Below, one piece after another: positions 40,895 to 53,200 of a stretch of DNA of 64,000 nt. The stretch comes from Maylandia zebra (taxonomy: Eukaryota > Chordata > Actinopteri > Cichliformes > Cichlidae): contig NC_135179.1 of assembly GCF_041146795.1 (NCBI RefSeq), forward strand, positions 7,971,547 through 8,035,546, given 5' to 3'. The notes under the pieces were generated by a model. The model ran no database searches. It saw only the letters and a program-made list of their open reading frames with translations, and was not told where the DNA came from. How positions within the stretch are numbered: position 1 is the first letter of the stretch; the number at the start of each line of letters is the position of its first letter. Position numbers and translations under genes: made by a program.

Positions 40895-41400
40895 ACGAAG
40901 CCACCTACACTTCTACACAACCTTTTAGGACAATCCACTTTAAATAGGTGGAGTAACTTTTGCAGTTATAAAGGCCGTTACTCTTCCGGGTAGGCTTTCA
41001 GCAAAATTTTGGAGTATGTGTGTGGGAATTTTTACTCATTCATCCAGAATTCCCAAGCATTTTGAGGACAGATAATGATGTTGTAGAACAGGGCCTGACT
41101 TGCAATCTAATGTGTCCCAAAGGTGTACGGTGCGGTAGAGGTCAGCACTCTGTGCGACCCAATGAAGTTCTTCCACAATCAAGGTCTCTAAAGGCACCCA
41201 GCCCATGCCTTTAGGGACCTTGATTTGTGCACTGGGGCACAGGCATGCTTGAACAAACTGCTCCCATAAATTTTGAAACATAGAATTGTCCAAGTTGTCT
41301 TGATAAGATGAAGCTGGCCCAAGCCAACCCCACAGAATTATTAAATTCAATTCATTTTTTGAGTTACCACCAGACATTGTATGAGAGAGACACAACTGTG
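40895..41400 (-). mobile_element. Degenerate Tc1/mariner-type transposase fragment, second family
   Basis: Read leftward, the fragment encodes decayed matches to the C-terminal catalytic region of a Tc1-like transposase: LWEQFVQACLC, then VEELHWVAQSADLYRTVHLW. The latter is a mutated form of the usual WPAQSPDLNPIEHLW block around the second catalytic Asp. Frames shift between blocks. It is a different family from the copies at 11.3, 36.3 and 59.6 kb. Confidence 0.7.
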
Positions 41401-43110
41401 ATTTCTACTAGTGCTTAGTGAAGTCCTGCTGTGAAGCCTCATCCATCTTGGCGTTTGGCTGTGATGAGGGTTGGATGAGACTGAAAAACTCAAGAAACTG
41501 AAATTAAATGTCTGGTAAACTGTGTGATTTTATGCTCATACAACCTGCAATCATACAATAAACATTATGCAGTATTCAAAAAGATTTGAAACTCATGAGT
41601 GAGCCCCTAAGCCTATTGGTCTATAGACTTTTATACAACAGATTTATTTTTGAAGCTAGAGAAGTCCCCTAATTCCCCTCAAAGACATTACAAAGAATGC
41701 TATTTTAAGGCATTCCTTTTCTGTGTATTATTGTAGGGTCTTTGCTTTACAATTGAGGTGACTGCTGTTGTGATTTGATGCTACATAAAGAAAAAAAATA
41801 ACATTGAAATCACAGTAGACAGCGCAAGGATTAGATTACTAGCAAGAGGTTAATTCATGATATCCTGGTAATCAGTAAAGGACTAACAAACAAGGGATGT
41901 CTGATCTTGCTTTTATCTGTAGTAAATTTTCTCCAAATATGGCTAAGTTGCCAAATACCAAGACTGCTGCATCAACTCATTTCCTCTCCCAGTGATGAAA
42001 TTACACTGATACAACTGCAGATAGAAGACTGGTAAGTGAGCGTCAGGATTACCAAAGACATTTTTCACACATGCATTGAACCCTGAATACCTGACAGAAT
42101 GCATTTGAGAATGCAAATTTCCGACATAGTTGAATGATTTTCCACCTGCCAGTTCCCTAGTACACAGTTCGTGTGATGTCAGTTGGTGCAATATCTGAAG
42201 AGTGCAGTTAATTGTTGGGTGCATTCACTGCTGACAACTGGTCATTGTGTTCAATGCACAATCCATCCACTCTCGTGTGTTGGCAAGGGAGTGAAGCTGT
42301 GGTTAAAACCACCTTTCTGGTTTTATATAGTTGAAAGTGAGCATGTAAGTTATTTAAGGTGACAACAACAAAACAAGAATTAATTTGCATTATGAGCTGT
42401 GTGCTAGCTGCATTTTTAAATAATGCTGAAACAGCTCTGACTAACTGCAGAAAGACATCAACTTCCCCAAAGGAAACAGGCTTGTGTGATGAAATGGTAA
42501 AATGCGCTTCAAAACTTCTCTCCCTCTCTCTTATTCACACATAGCCTAATATTAGCAAAGCACTTCACAATGGTTCCTTTGACAAACAGAGAGGAGCAAG
42601 AAGGGAGAAGCAGGGAGGAAGATTTGAGGGACTTTGAAGAGACTCCATGAAAACACAGACTCAACCTCTAACATATGCTTCAGTTTACAAATGGTCATAA
42701 AAAGGCTTCTTCATCCCGCCACTGAACCCCCTGTGCTCCACATCCTCATTAGATTTACTGCTTAAGTAAAATCATACATACACAAATTCATATTACAAAG
42801 CACAGACTTTGTGACTGCTACCCTGAAGAAGAACAAAGTTTGTTCTTTTGTTAAGATCTCCACATTTCATTGCTTGGTGACTCGCTAACTTGATGCATTT
42901 TACCGACTGAAGGCTCCCTAAAATGGAAACATCACATTTTGGTAGCTTATTAAGTCACGTCTATGTGTCCCCAAAGCACCACTGGCTGGGCTTGCTGCAA
43001 TGAGTTATCGGTAACCGAATGCCAGTCAAAGTGTTTTCCCACTAACACATTAAATTTAATCGGCCCCATTATACTTTCATCTTGGCATCTTTGCACTGAA
43101 CCAACACACA
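41401..43110. other. Nothing recognised
   Basis: AT-rich non-coding sequence with no identifiable exon, repeat termini or RNA gene. Confidence 0.5.
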
Positions 43111-43224
43111 TGACTCACGTGCATACACACTTGTGCACACGTGCATGCACATACAAACTGACATACATGACTCACGTGCATACACACTTGTGCACACGTG
43201 CATGCACATACAAACTGACATACA
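43111..43224 (+). repeat. 57-bp tandem duplication with CACGTG boxes
   Basis: Two virtually identical 57-base units occur at 43111-43167 and 43168-43224. Each contains TGACTCACGTGC, ACACGTGC and GCATGCAC elements, so E-box-like CACGTG and AP-1-like TGACTCA motifs are duplicated. A partial third copy seems to start at about 43225. Confidence 0.9.
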
Positions 43225-46200
43225 TGCTCACACATCTAACCTCTTTGAATTTAGCGAGAAGTGTCTATTCATAAAGAGAGAAAGCAGAGGGATTGTATCT
43301 CTGTCTGTTTTGTGAAAATGGATGGGCAGACCCCCCAGTCTACATGCTACAGCCTTTGCAAAAATATGTATTACGGCTCGTAGGAATACAACCCCCACAA
43401 ACCCTCTGATTTTTAGCACTATATCTTCAAATAGTCTATGTCGCAAACCACAATACAATTAGAAATTGACTTTGAGTGCTTGTGGTCTGTAAACAGAAGA
43501 GATGGCACTGCATATACAGGACCATCTAACTCCCATACCATTTGGACTTTTTATTATACCGCCATAATAGTGTTGCCATTTCAACAAGAAAGCTATCTAA
43601 TGAAAAGAGAAATTAAAAGGATTCAGAGTGTCAAATTTCATAGGAACGTCACAAAAATTCTAAAAAATATTTCTGATCAAAGAGGCTGCTGAGTCTAAAA
43701 TGTGCCTGATCAGCAATAATTCTCTACAAAGATCAGATCTGCAGCTTTTCTTTACAACTTGTTAAATAGCCGTTATACCTCGGGGTTGCTGTTTGTGATA
43801 TCCCAAAGTTGAAAACTCTTGTTCTAAAGGGTGTCTCTGAAAAAACGTTAACGTGCACAGGTTGTTGGCTTCATAAGCGATGGAGCTATGATGTGCAGAT
43901 ACAAAGGAGCAGCCACACTTCTGTGTGGCAAGAATAACCCTAATCTGACTGTGATTCACTGCATCATTCACAGTTAAAGCCTGGTACTGTAAAAATAACA
44001 TTATAGAGTGAATTCACATACATTAACACATTAACTTTTAGACTTCAGAAGTCTACTACTGTTCTCAGTTAATCGAACAGAATCACCTCTGTCCCTTTCT
44101 GGATAAAAGAGGGGTGACATGACATGCTCCACATGAAAGCCAGAAAGTCCATCATCAAAGCTGAGCGTTTTCTTATGGAGCTTAGAAATTTGCACTCCTG
44201 TATTTTGACATTATTTCATATTCACTGTTAAAGTTAAATGGCACAACTAGCCAAATAGCTAAGTGGAATTAGCTAAGTGGAAGGGAAATTTAATTCTGGC
44301 ATCTTAAAGCATTTACATTATTGCATGCGATGGTGAATGTCTGAAAAGAAATATATGGCATTTAGAATATTGTGCATAATGATTAATTAAAAAAATACAT
44401 CACAATATTGTAAATGTTGTGATTTTATTTTCAAGCTCTAAACTTGATTATTTAAAGTTCACAAATGTTAGATGCACAGCAGTAACAAACACTATCAGGC
44501 TTCAGAGCATACAGGAACGCTGTGGTTCGTGAATTAGAGCAGGAATCCGCCCCCCTTTTGTTATTTTTTTCTTTCCACAAATTGCACTTCAGTTTTACAC
44601 GTATACAAGAACAAACAGGTTAGCACAAAGACAAAAAGAAACAAGTAAAGAAGAAACAAGGACCATTTAATGACTTGATAATATAGCTGGTATTCTGGTA
44701 TCCATCCACTTGTATTCACCGTTACCGTGAGCCAAAAGTCATTCATCACTGTATGTGAACAAGGCTCCCTTACTGTTATTACATACATTGTTTGTTATTC
44801 TTTTCCTGCACGTGGGAAATGAACTCACCAGTGTGCGTTTCTCTCCATCTGTAATGTTGATAAGAGCTGTTGTGTTTTTTGCGTTTGTGCCATGCACTAT
44901 GCTTGCAGGGTGGGAGGGTGGACAGTGCTTCTCTATGGAAATGGCATTGACAAATATTGACAATCCCACACAGGGACAGGCAAAAAATAAATAAATAAAT
45001 AAATAAAAGCTGATTTTATCTCAAACTGACTTCAACATTTTGATTACGTGCAGATGAATGGCCAAAATAGTAACTTTTCCAAAGATTGATTCTACATTCA
45101 TATGGAAGTAAAGAAATGTGGAAGACTGTGTATAAACTATTTTTTAAAAAGCTGTTTGTCAGTATAACCATGTGTAATAATTTCAAAGGGGTCATGTTGG
45201 GTGGAAGCGGGCTTATCATTAAGGGGAAGCCTGCAATCACTTTTCATTCAACTCCACCCAAGCTGCAAACAGGTTCAGTAGTGAGTGTTAAGTTACCATA
45301 AACGATAAGACAAATCAGACACATTTTGTGTATTTCAAAAATTTTAACTCTATAACTACAAATTACTATTTTAACATTTTCATGCATTGGAAATCGAACA
45401 AAAAATTTGATGCCAATTCCAAAAGGATCCGAATGTGAGGTGATTTTAAACATGAGCTGCAGGAAAACTGTAATATTATACACTTTACAAGAAGCCCAGG
45501 GTAGTAATAAATGTGTCTGACACTAAGCAGAAACAGTGCTGAGTGGCTAAGCTAACATCCTGTGGTGTGTTCACATACACACACCCGCTGACACACACAC
45601 CAGCTGAATGTTGACAGATGTGGTTCCATTGCTGCTGTTTTAGTCTTCGACTCAGCAGGGTAATTTTACCTCTCAAACATTTCTCCAAAATAGAATTAAA
45701 AGCTGAAAATAGTTTGTGATGGGAATGTGTCTTCCTCCAACAACAACAAAAAAAACACCTAAGTTTTTCTTCAAAAAACGTTATTGTAAGTATTGTGGAT
45801 TTGTGTTTTTCCCCTGACCTGCATTGAAATATGGACAGACAACATTTAAGCAGAAAAGGAAAAAAAGGTTATTGCACAAAATTCACATAAGACAAATATA
45901 GACTGGACAGGCATATGAAACCACTCGGCGACGTGATGTGATTTCTAACCACTTTTACCATTTTTTCTGGTTTTCCTCCATACCTACACCACTTCCTACA
46001 AAAAAGACAATGTATTTACCTTGACTTTGGCTACCATTCAAAGATTTTGTTTTACGATTCATCATGTGTGTTTTTTCTGAAGCAGGCTGAAGGATGATTC
46101 AATACAGTCCTTTTAAATAAAAAAAATTATGTTTTTTAAATTGATGGTACATTCTATAACTACCCACAGAGTTGGTTATTCAAAGACCTCTTTTAACACA

Positions 46201-47516
46201 ACAGCCAGATTGCAAGGGCTTTCAAAGTAACTGGACATGTAGTTATTATGTTTCAGTTTATATTTAATTATATAGTTCCAAATTACAACAGTCACCTCAA
46301 GGCTATATAGACTCCAGAGACACTGTTTGGGCAGCAGCATGTCATTTAAAAACAGATCATGCACAAAAGACTCAGATAGGAGATGACCACACAAGTGAAG
46401 ATGAAACTCAAAAACAGTTGGATACTTTCTAACAACATATGTTAGAAAATATAACAGGGAAGTAGGAGAAACATTATATTATTATATATAATGTTCTTGT
46501 ATAACATACTGAATTGACAGTCAAGCTACGTGGTGCAAAAAAAATCAATAATAATAATAATGATAATCTAAGATGTAGGCATGCATATCTATCTTTTGCT
46601 AGAATTTTGAGGATTACTGTGAATATAAACTCACAATGATCATTAATCCTCAAAGAGCAGAAAGGCCCATTTGTAGTTTGCAAATACAAATGTAGGCTCC
46701 TGAGTCACAGCCCAATGAGCTGAAACAAAATAAGGCTAAGGCAAAAAATACACCGGAAAATAGCATTGAAAGCATGTGACTGCATATTGGTGGTGTTTCT
46801 GTTATGCTATTGCCTTAATAATTATTGCCAGCTGAACTACTGTGTTGTTGTACTGCTGTTTCACATTCTTTGTGCTCAGATTCAGTTAAATGCATCAAAA
46901 CTAATATCCTTGTTAAACATGATATTCTTGAACATAAATCCAAACCTAATAAAGACCTTTTCAGGGCAAAGAAATTGATCTAGTATGCTGAATCTGCAGC
47001 ATACTAAGTAACTCACCTGTTACGGTGAAGACCAGGCTTAAGACAGCGAAAGACCACAATAAGCTAGAGCTAAATGGGGCCCGGTAAGATCATCATCATG
47101 TACAATATAGCAAGTCTGCTAATGTGGGCTAAACAACTCCAGGAAGTCAATGTGTTATGTTTATCCATCTAATTGCTTTTGAAGAACCTAAACTTTGAGT
47201 GTTATGTTGTAAAAGGTCAGCATTCATTACCTAATGTATTTGTTTTATCTAGTTTCTCAATGCAATGTACTTTCACATTACTAAAAGAATCCAGGAAATG
47301 AATTCTAACGGATGCTCAGCTGGCTTTAACCAAGACTGGGCTTTGCCCTCAAACTTCCTCACCATAGGAACAAATTATTTTTTAGCTCATAACTTCAACT
47401 AAACTACTCCAAAAAAGGGGCCGCCAGGTTAACAACAGACTTCAGGCTGATTTAGAGTCTTTTTTTTTTAATGTGACGCAAAACAGTGGAAAGAACATAG
47501 AAGTGAATGGACTTAC
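43225..47516. other. Nothing recognised
   Basis: Non-coding. It includes a short (AAAT)n run at 44983-45006 and scattered A/T tracts. One minus-strand frame at 44561-44788 is hydrophobic but without exon boundaries. Confidence 0.45.
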
Positions 47517-47624
47517 TCAATCTGTGTCCATAGAAGAATCAGCAGTATATTCAGTAGACAGTAGAAAAAGCACCTTAGCTCATTCCTCATAAAAAGGCAA
47601 AATGCGAACAGCAGCCACATACAG
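47517..47624 (-). other. wipf1: Candidate 5' noncoding exon, probably wipf1
   Basis: On the minus strand a strong polypyrimidine acceptor (tttttccgttttcag) ends at 47625, and a donor, TTGA|GTAAGTCC, follows 47517. A 108-base exon is therefore well delimited, or its 5' edge may be a transcription start instead. It contains an open hydrophobic frame starting MWLLFAFCLF, but nothing links this to a downstream coding exon. Position upstream of wipf1 on the same strand and the PU.1-like sites just upstream favour a wipf1 leader exon. Confidence 0.4.
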
Positions 47625-47703
47625 CTGAAAACGGAAAAAAACAGAAGATTAGTAGCATCTAAAAGTCTTCAACACACATTCATTACCAAGTAGGACTTCT
47701 TGA

Positions 47704-47798
47704 TTCCACTTCCTCTAAAGTTGCATATCACATATTCAGAGAAGTCCCTCTTAAACACATACAGAGCATACATACAGCGTGCACCACTTCCTTTTTTC
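47704..47798 (-). promoter_or_regulatory. wipf1: Two PU.1/ETS-type sites, candidate myeloid promoter
   Basis: On the minus strand, TTTAGAGGAAGTGG (47706-47719) and AAAAAAGGAAGTGGT (47783-47797) both fit the purine-rich PU.1 consensus. They lie 80-175 bases upstream of the candidate exon at 47517-47624, with no TATA box. WIPF1 is strongly expressed in blood cells, so a haematopoietic promoter here would make sense. Confidence 0.4.
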
Positions 47799-49993
47799 AG
47801 TTCCCCCACCTGGTGGAGGGGGAGGGGAGCTGGAGTTTAAAAAGAAGTCTGGGCCAATAGAAATCCAGCAAATATCTGACCTCTGTGGAGGTTATTCATC
47901 CAGGTAGGAGTCCAGCAATATCATTAGAATGCAATCGTACACTGAGGCAGCAAAATTCACTAAATAAGAAGAAATATGCAAAGTTATTTTTTGTTATATA
48001 ATCTAGCACAACAAGGTCCTTCTAGAGTTTTTAGAAGTAATGTATCTATAATATATTATACTTTTAAAAGTTAAATGCAGTAATTCATCAGCATTGCAAT
48101 TCATGTTTTAAAGGACGTTCTTTTCAAGTAAAGATCATCTGCACACTGTGTGTGAAACAAACAGCGACTATAAAAAAGGTGAAACCTCAGAGAAGAGGAA
48201 TTAGCGCACCCTCGCTCGCTTGCTCTTCACTCAGTTTACAAGATGTGATGACCTATTTGGTTGCAGTGACCTTCCTGCACAACCAGATTTCGATACTTCT
48301 TTACATAGAAAGGCAGTGTTATTTTGTGCGACTGTTTAAGATCTAAGATTCTAAAGGTGGCCTTAATGGCCAATTTCACTAATTGATAAATAGATGTTAC
48401 ACTATTATCAAGAGACATTTTTTATATATTTTATAAAATTAACAGCTCTTTGGTATGCAACACCTGAGTGCAGTAGAGTCAAGTGAGTACTGAGATGAAC
48501 CAGCTAGGAACATTAACATCTTTGTCAGTCTTTTTGCATCCTGCAAACTGAAGCCTAGTGATGACACCAAAACATTTTCTTTTTTGCTACAATTTGGTGT
48601 CTTCAGCTGCTGTGTGGTGAATGGGACATGACTGTGTCATATACATATACACACACACACAATATATATATATATATATATTTATTTATTTATTTTCCCC
48701 TGCTTTTTAATGACAGAATATCAGGTGCAGCTGTTATTTAACTGAAAGTGAATTGATTGATTCCAGCCCATAATGTGGCTGGACATAAAGGTTAGCATAG
48801 CTCCACAGCAGACGCTTCCTGTGCTCTCAGTGTCAAACTTCCTGCTTCACCACACAGTCAGAGGCGGTCTGCCAAGCCACCGTCAGCTGCACTTCAATAC
48901 TCTCCCTCATGTCTCCGCTTTCCATCCAACTACAGCAACAGAGCAGCGTCTTAAGGAGACACCTTGGCTTATTCTCATGTACTCAGCTGTTTTTCTTTAC
49001 CAGAATCGAGTCTCCAGTGAGGGGAAAAAACACGTCTGGGTAGTTACCTCAGTTAACCATATAAAAGGCCACTGTTTCCCTTAACGGAGACTGTTGCAAC
49101 TGGCTAATCCATCAAAGAAATGCCTATTCTGTTAAATCATCACTCACCCAAACAAAGCAAACACAGATTTAAACACAGTCATTGCAGGTGATGGGACTGA
49201 TAAATGACTGAGAATGAAGCAAGCATTCAAAAAACAAACATCCCTCTATATCTCCTCGAAACATTCTGAAACACAAGAACATTAACCTTTAAGAGATCAA
49301 CAGCAAAATCCTTCCATGTTTTCTAGCCCTGCTTAAATGCATCCCTAGCAATAGCATGGTGATTTACATTACAATACTTTAGCATGCAGTGTGTATTAGT
49401 GTATTTTTACTCATTCTGCACAGATCCTGCTAAAATTAAACAGTCTTAAAGCTTTGAATCCAGAGATTAAGTATTAAGTATCTTTCAGTGTGTGACTTTT
49501 TTGGAGATGCACGGGTTATTTTTTGTTATGCACCAACACTATGTCTAAGATGTTTTCCCATTACATCATGTTGCAGTGTTTAGTCACTGCAGCATCAGCA
49601 GTTTGGGCTGCAACTGTAGTAAATCTCAAAAATAATCTAGGAAAATGCATCTTTAAAGGAACAGAGTCACATTTTTGTTCTTATACCTCCCTATAGAACA
49701 GAGGCTGTCTGCACTGTTTCATACCAGACACGTTTTCATTAGTCAGGTGTTTGTGGGTGAGTTCTGTTATGACAAAGCAAAGATAACCGTTTCCCTGTTT
49801 CCACTCCGTACTAAGCTAAGTCGGTGCTGGTTGTAGCTTGATCTTAAACTAACAGATATGAGAGAGCTATCAATCTTTTTGTCTAGCTCGTAACAGCAAG
49901 TGGATGACTCCATATTCCAAAATTGCCACAGGCTTCTACCTGAAATGCTGATGTATTTCTTGTGGCATGTCAAATTTTAAATTAACTTAAGTG

Positions 49994-49995
<2 letters not shown>
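47799..49995. other. Nothing recognised
   Basis: Non-coding, with short CA/TA tracts at 48650-48680. A 103-codon + frame at 48773-49084 has no recognisable motif or splice context. Confidence 0.45.
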
Positions 49996-50052
<57 letters not shown>

Positions 50053-50098
50053 CGAGATTGGGTACATAGCCCCATGTCTGGTATATATATATATATAT
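49996..50098. repeat. (TA)n microsatellite interrupted by a LINE-derived 25-mer
   Basis: TA units fill 49996-50050 and resume at 50082-50098. Between them, 50050-50074 is identical over 25 bases to 50632-50656 inside the LINE ORF to the right. The TA tract is the apparent insertion target of that LINE. Confidence 0.9.
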
Positions 50099-50103
50099 TG
50101 TTA

Positions 50104-50181
50104 AGCAGCTGGATAGCGTAGTGGTTAGACTACACGCCTTTGGAGCAGAGGGTCGCAAGTTCGATTCCTGCCTGGGGCGTC
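50104..50181 (+). other. tRNA-derived (SINE-like) head of the LINE
   Basis: An A-box-like TAGCGTAGTGG (50114-50124) and a perfect B-box GTTCGATTC (50160-50168) are spaced as in a tRNA gene, so the sequence carries a type-2 RNA polymerase III promoter. The T-arm pairs four of five bases, but the D-arm and acceptor stem do not close, so this is a tRNA-derived element, not a working tRNA gene. It runs directly into the LINE leader. Confidence 0.65.
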
Positions 50182-50215
50182 TGTATCCAGTAAGGGTCCT
50201 AAGGCTAGACCCCCT

Positions 50216-53200
50216 ATGCTAAGCAAGCCTACCGCAGACATGAGCGAGACAGATAAATATGAAGGCATGCCGGCTCGGACGTCGCCCGGATCAACAAGGT
50301 CCGCGTCAGGTGTTGAGGAACCAGGGCACCCTGACGAAAAGTGGGCTACTGGAACAAGAAGGCATCGGTGGGCAAGGGACGAAAACAGGGCGTTGTTGGA
50401 ATGCTACTACGCAAGTAACCCCGGTGGAAGGGGCTACATGAATAGGATGAGGGACCTATGGATTCTTCGATACCCAACATCCACAATGACGGCGAAACAA
50501 CTAGTAGCTCAGTGTTCCAACATTCGAAAGAAGGGACTGCTCTCACAGCTAGACATTGACGAGGTACAACACAAATGCTACGGCAAGGAGGAGTCAGGAC
50601 GCCAGGTCAGGGGGGAGATATCATCACCCCCACCCGAGATTGGGTACATAGCCCCAAGTGTGATAGGAGAAGGATCGTTGAGTGCGAGAGGAACTGACCT
50701 GAAAAATAGGATCATGGCCAAGCTTGAAACCTGGATCCCCTGTAGCCGGTTACCAAGATTACGTGAAGTACCCTCAGAAGGTCTGCTAGATGATGTTAAT
50801 GCAGCACTACGGGCAATACCTACAACCACGATTACCGACACTAACAAGCTGATCTACAATACGGCAGCAGTGATCAGTGAGATGCTTGGCTACAAGTTGA
50901 ACAGCCACAAGGGGCAGTACCCTCCATGGAGAAGGAGGCTAGAGGGCAAGATCAAAGTAGCACGGAGAGAGGTTAGCCAACTAACGGAGTTGCAGAAAGG
51001 TGCGACGAATAAGGTGCCTAAGAAATACAGCAAGCTGTCCATACCTGAGGCCTTGGAAACTGCCAAGCAAAGACTCACAGCCTTGGCCAGCCGCTTGAGG
51101 AGGTACACCAGAGAGATAGAAGGCAGGAGAATAAACCAGCTGTTCTCCACAGAACCAGCAAAGGTGTACTCTCAGTGGCAAGGGAACAATAAGAGAACAG
51201 CACCACCAAGGCTGGAGACGGAGCAATACTGGAAGAGCATATGGGAGAAGGATGCAACCCATAACGGCAATGCTCAGTGGCTAGAGGATCTGAGGGCAGA
51301 CCACAGCGACCTCCCTGAACAGGGTCCAGTAACCATCACAGTGGCAGATATCCAAGAAAGGGTCTCCAGTATGAAGAGTTGGACAGCACCAGGGCCCGAC
51401 ATGGTTCACGCCTACTGGCTGAAGAAGCTAACTGCACTCCACGAGCGTCTGGCAGCACAAATGAACCAGCTGCTAGTTAACGAGAGACACCCAGAATGGC
51501 TAACTGAAGGCCGGACGGTCCTGATCCCCAAGGACCCCAAGAAGGGACCGGTCCCCTCCAACTACCGACCAATAACCTGCCTCAGTACTACATGGAAGCT
51601 CCTGTCAGGCATCATATCGGCTAAGATGAACAGGCACATGGGTCAATACATGAGCGGGACACAGAAAGGAATTGGCAAGAATACCAGAGGCGCAAAACAC
51701 CAGCTACTGGTAGACAGAACAATCAGCCGAGACTGCAAGACCAGACTGACCAACCTGTGCACTGCCTGGATTGATTACAAGAAGGCCTATGACTCAATGC
51801 CCCACAGCTGGATACTGGAATGCCTAGAATTGTACAAGATCAATGGGACCCTAAGAGCCTTCATCAGGAACTCAATGGGGATGTGGCGTACAACACTAGA
51901 GGCCAACTCCAAGCCCATAGCACAAGTCACCATCAAGTGCGGGATCTACCAAGGAGATGCTCTGTCCCCACTGCTGTTCTGCATAGGCCTGAACCCCCTC
52001 AGTGAGATCATTAACAAGACTGGCTACGGATACCGACTACGGAACGGAGCAGTTGTCAGCCACCTCCTGTACATGGATGACATCAAGCTGTATGCCAAGA
52101 GTGAACGAGACATCGATTCACTGATCCACACTACCAGGCTATACAGCAATGACATTGGAATGTCGTTCGGACTGGAGAAGTGTAGTCGGATGGTAACAAA
52201 GAGAGGGAAGGTAGTCAGAACTGAGGGGATTGAACTACCAGAAGGCAACATTGCAGACATAGAGGACAGTTACAAGTACTTGGGGATCCCGCAGGCGAAT
52301 GGGAACCATGAAGAGGCCGCTAGAAAAGCTGCAACCACCAAGTACCTGCAGAGGGTCAGGCAAGTCCTGAGGAGTCAGCTGAATGGTAAGAACAAGATCC
52401 GGGCCATCAACACGTACGCCCTGCCCGTGATCAGGTACCCTGCTGGGGTAATAGGCTGGCCAAAGGAGGAGATAGAAGCCACTGACATAAAGACAAGAAA
52501 GCTCCTTACCATGCATGGAGGGTTTCACCCCAAGTCCAGCACCCTGAGGCTGTACGCTAAGCGGAAGGAAGGGGGCCGGGGACTGGTGAGTGTCAGCACC
52601 ACAGTCCAGGATGAGACAAGGAACATCCAAGAATACATTGGGAAGATGGCCCCAACTGACCGAGTGCTCAGTGAATACCTCAGGCAGCAGAAACCCAAGA
52701 AAGAGGAGGGAGACGAGGAACCATCATGGAAGGACAGGCCCCTGCACGGTATGTACCACCGGCAGATAGAGGTGGTGGCTGATATCCAGAAATCCTACCA
52801 GTGGCTGGACAAAGCTGGACTGAAAGACAGCACAGAGGCACTAATCATGGCAGCACAAGAACAAGCTCTGAGCACAAGATCCATAGAGGCTGGGGTCTAT
52901 CACACCAGGCAAGACCCCAGGTGCAGGCTGTGTAAAGATGCCCCAGAGACAATCCAGCACATAACAGCAGGGTGCAAGATGCTAGCAGGCAAGGCATACA
53001 TGGAACGCCATAACCAAGTGGCCGGCATAGTGTACAGGAACATCTGTGCGGAGTATAACCTGGAAGTCCCGAGGTCAAAATGGGAGATGCCCCCAAGGGT
53101 GGTGGAGAATGACCGAGCTAAGATCCTGTGGGACTTCCAGATACAGACGGACAAAATGGTGGTGGCTAACCAACCGGACATAGTGGTGGTAGACAAACAG

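Noticed and set aside
43133-43223. CRISPR-like array
   Set aside because: Two contiguous 57-bp copies without spacers in a eukaryotic genome; it is a tandem duplication.
50104-50181. A functional tRNA gene
   Set aside because: A and B boxes are present, but the D-arm and acceptor stem do not pair and the sequence continues into the LINE.
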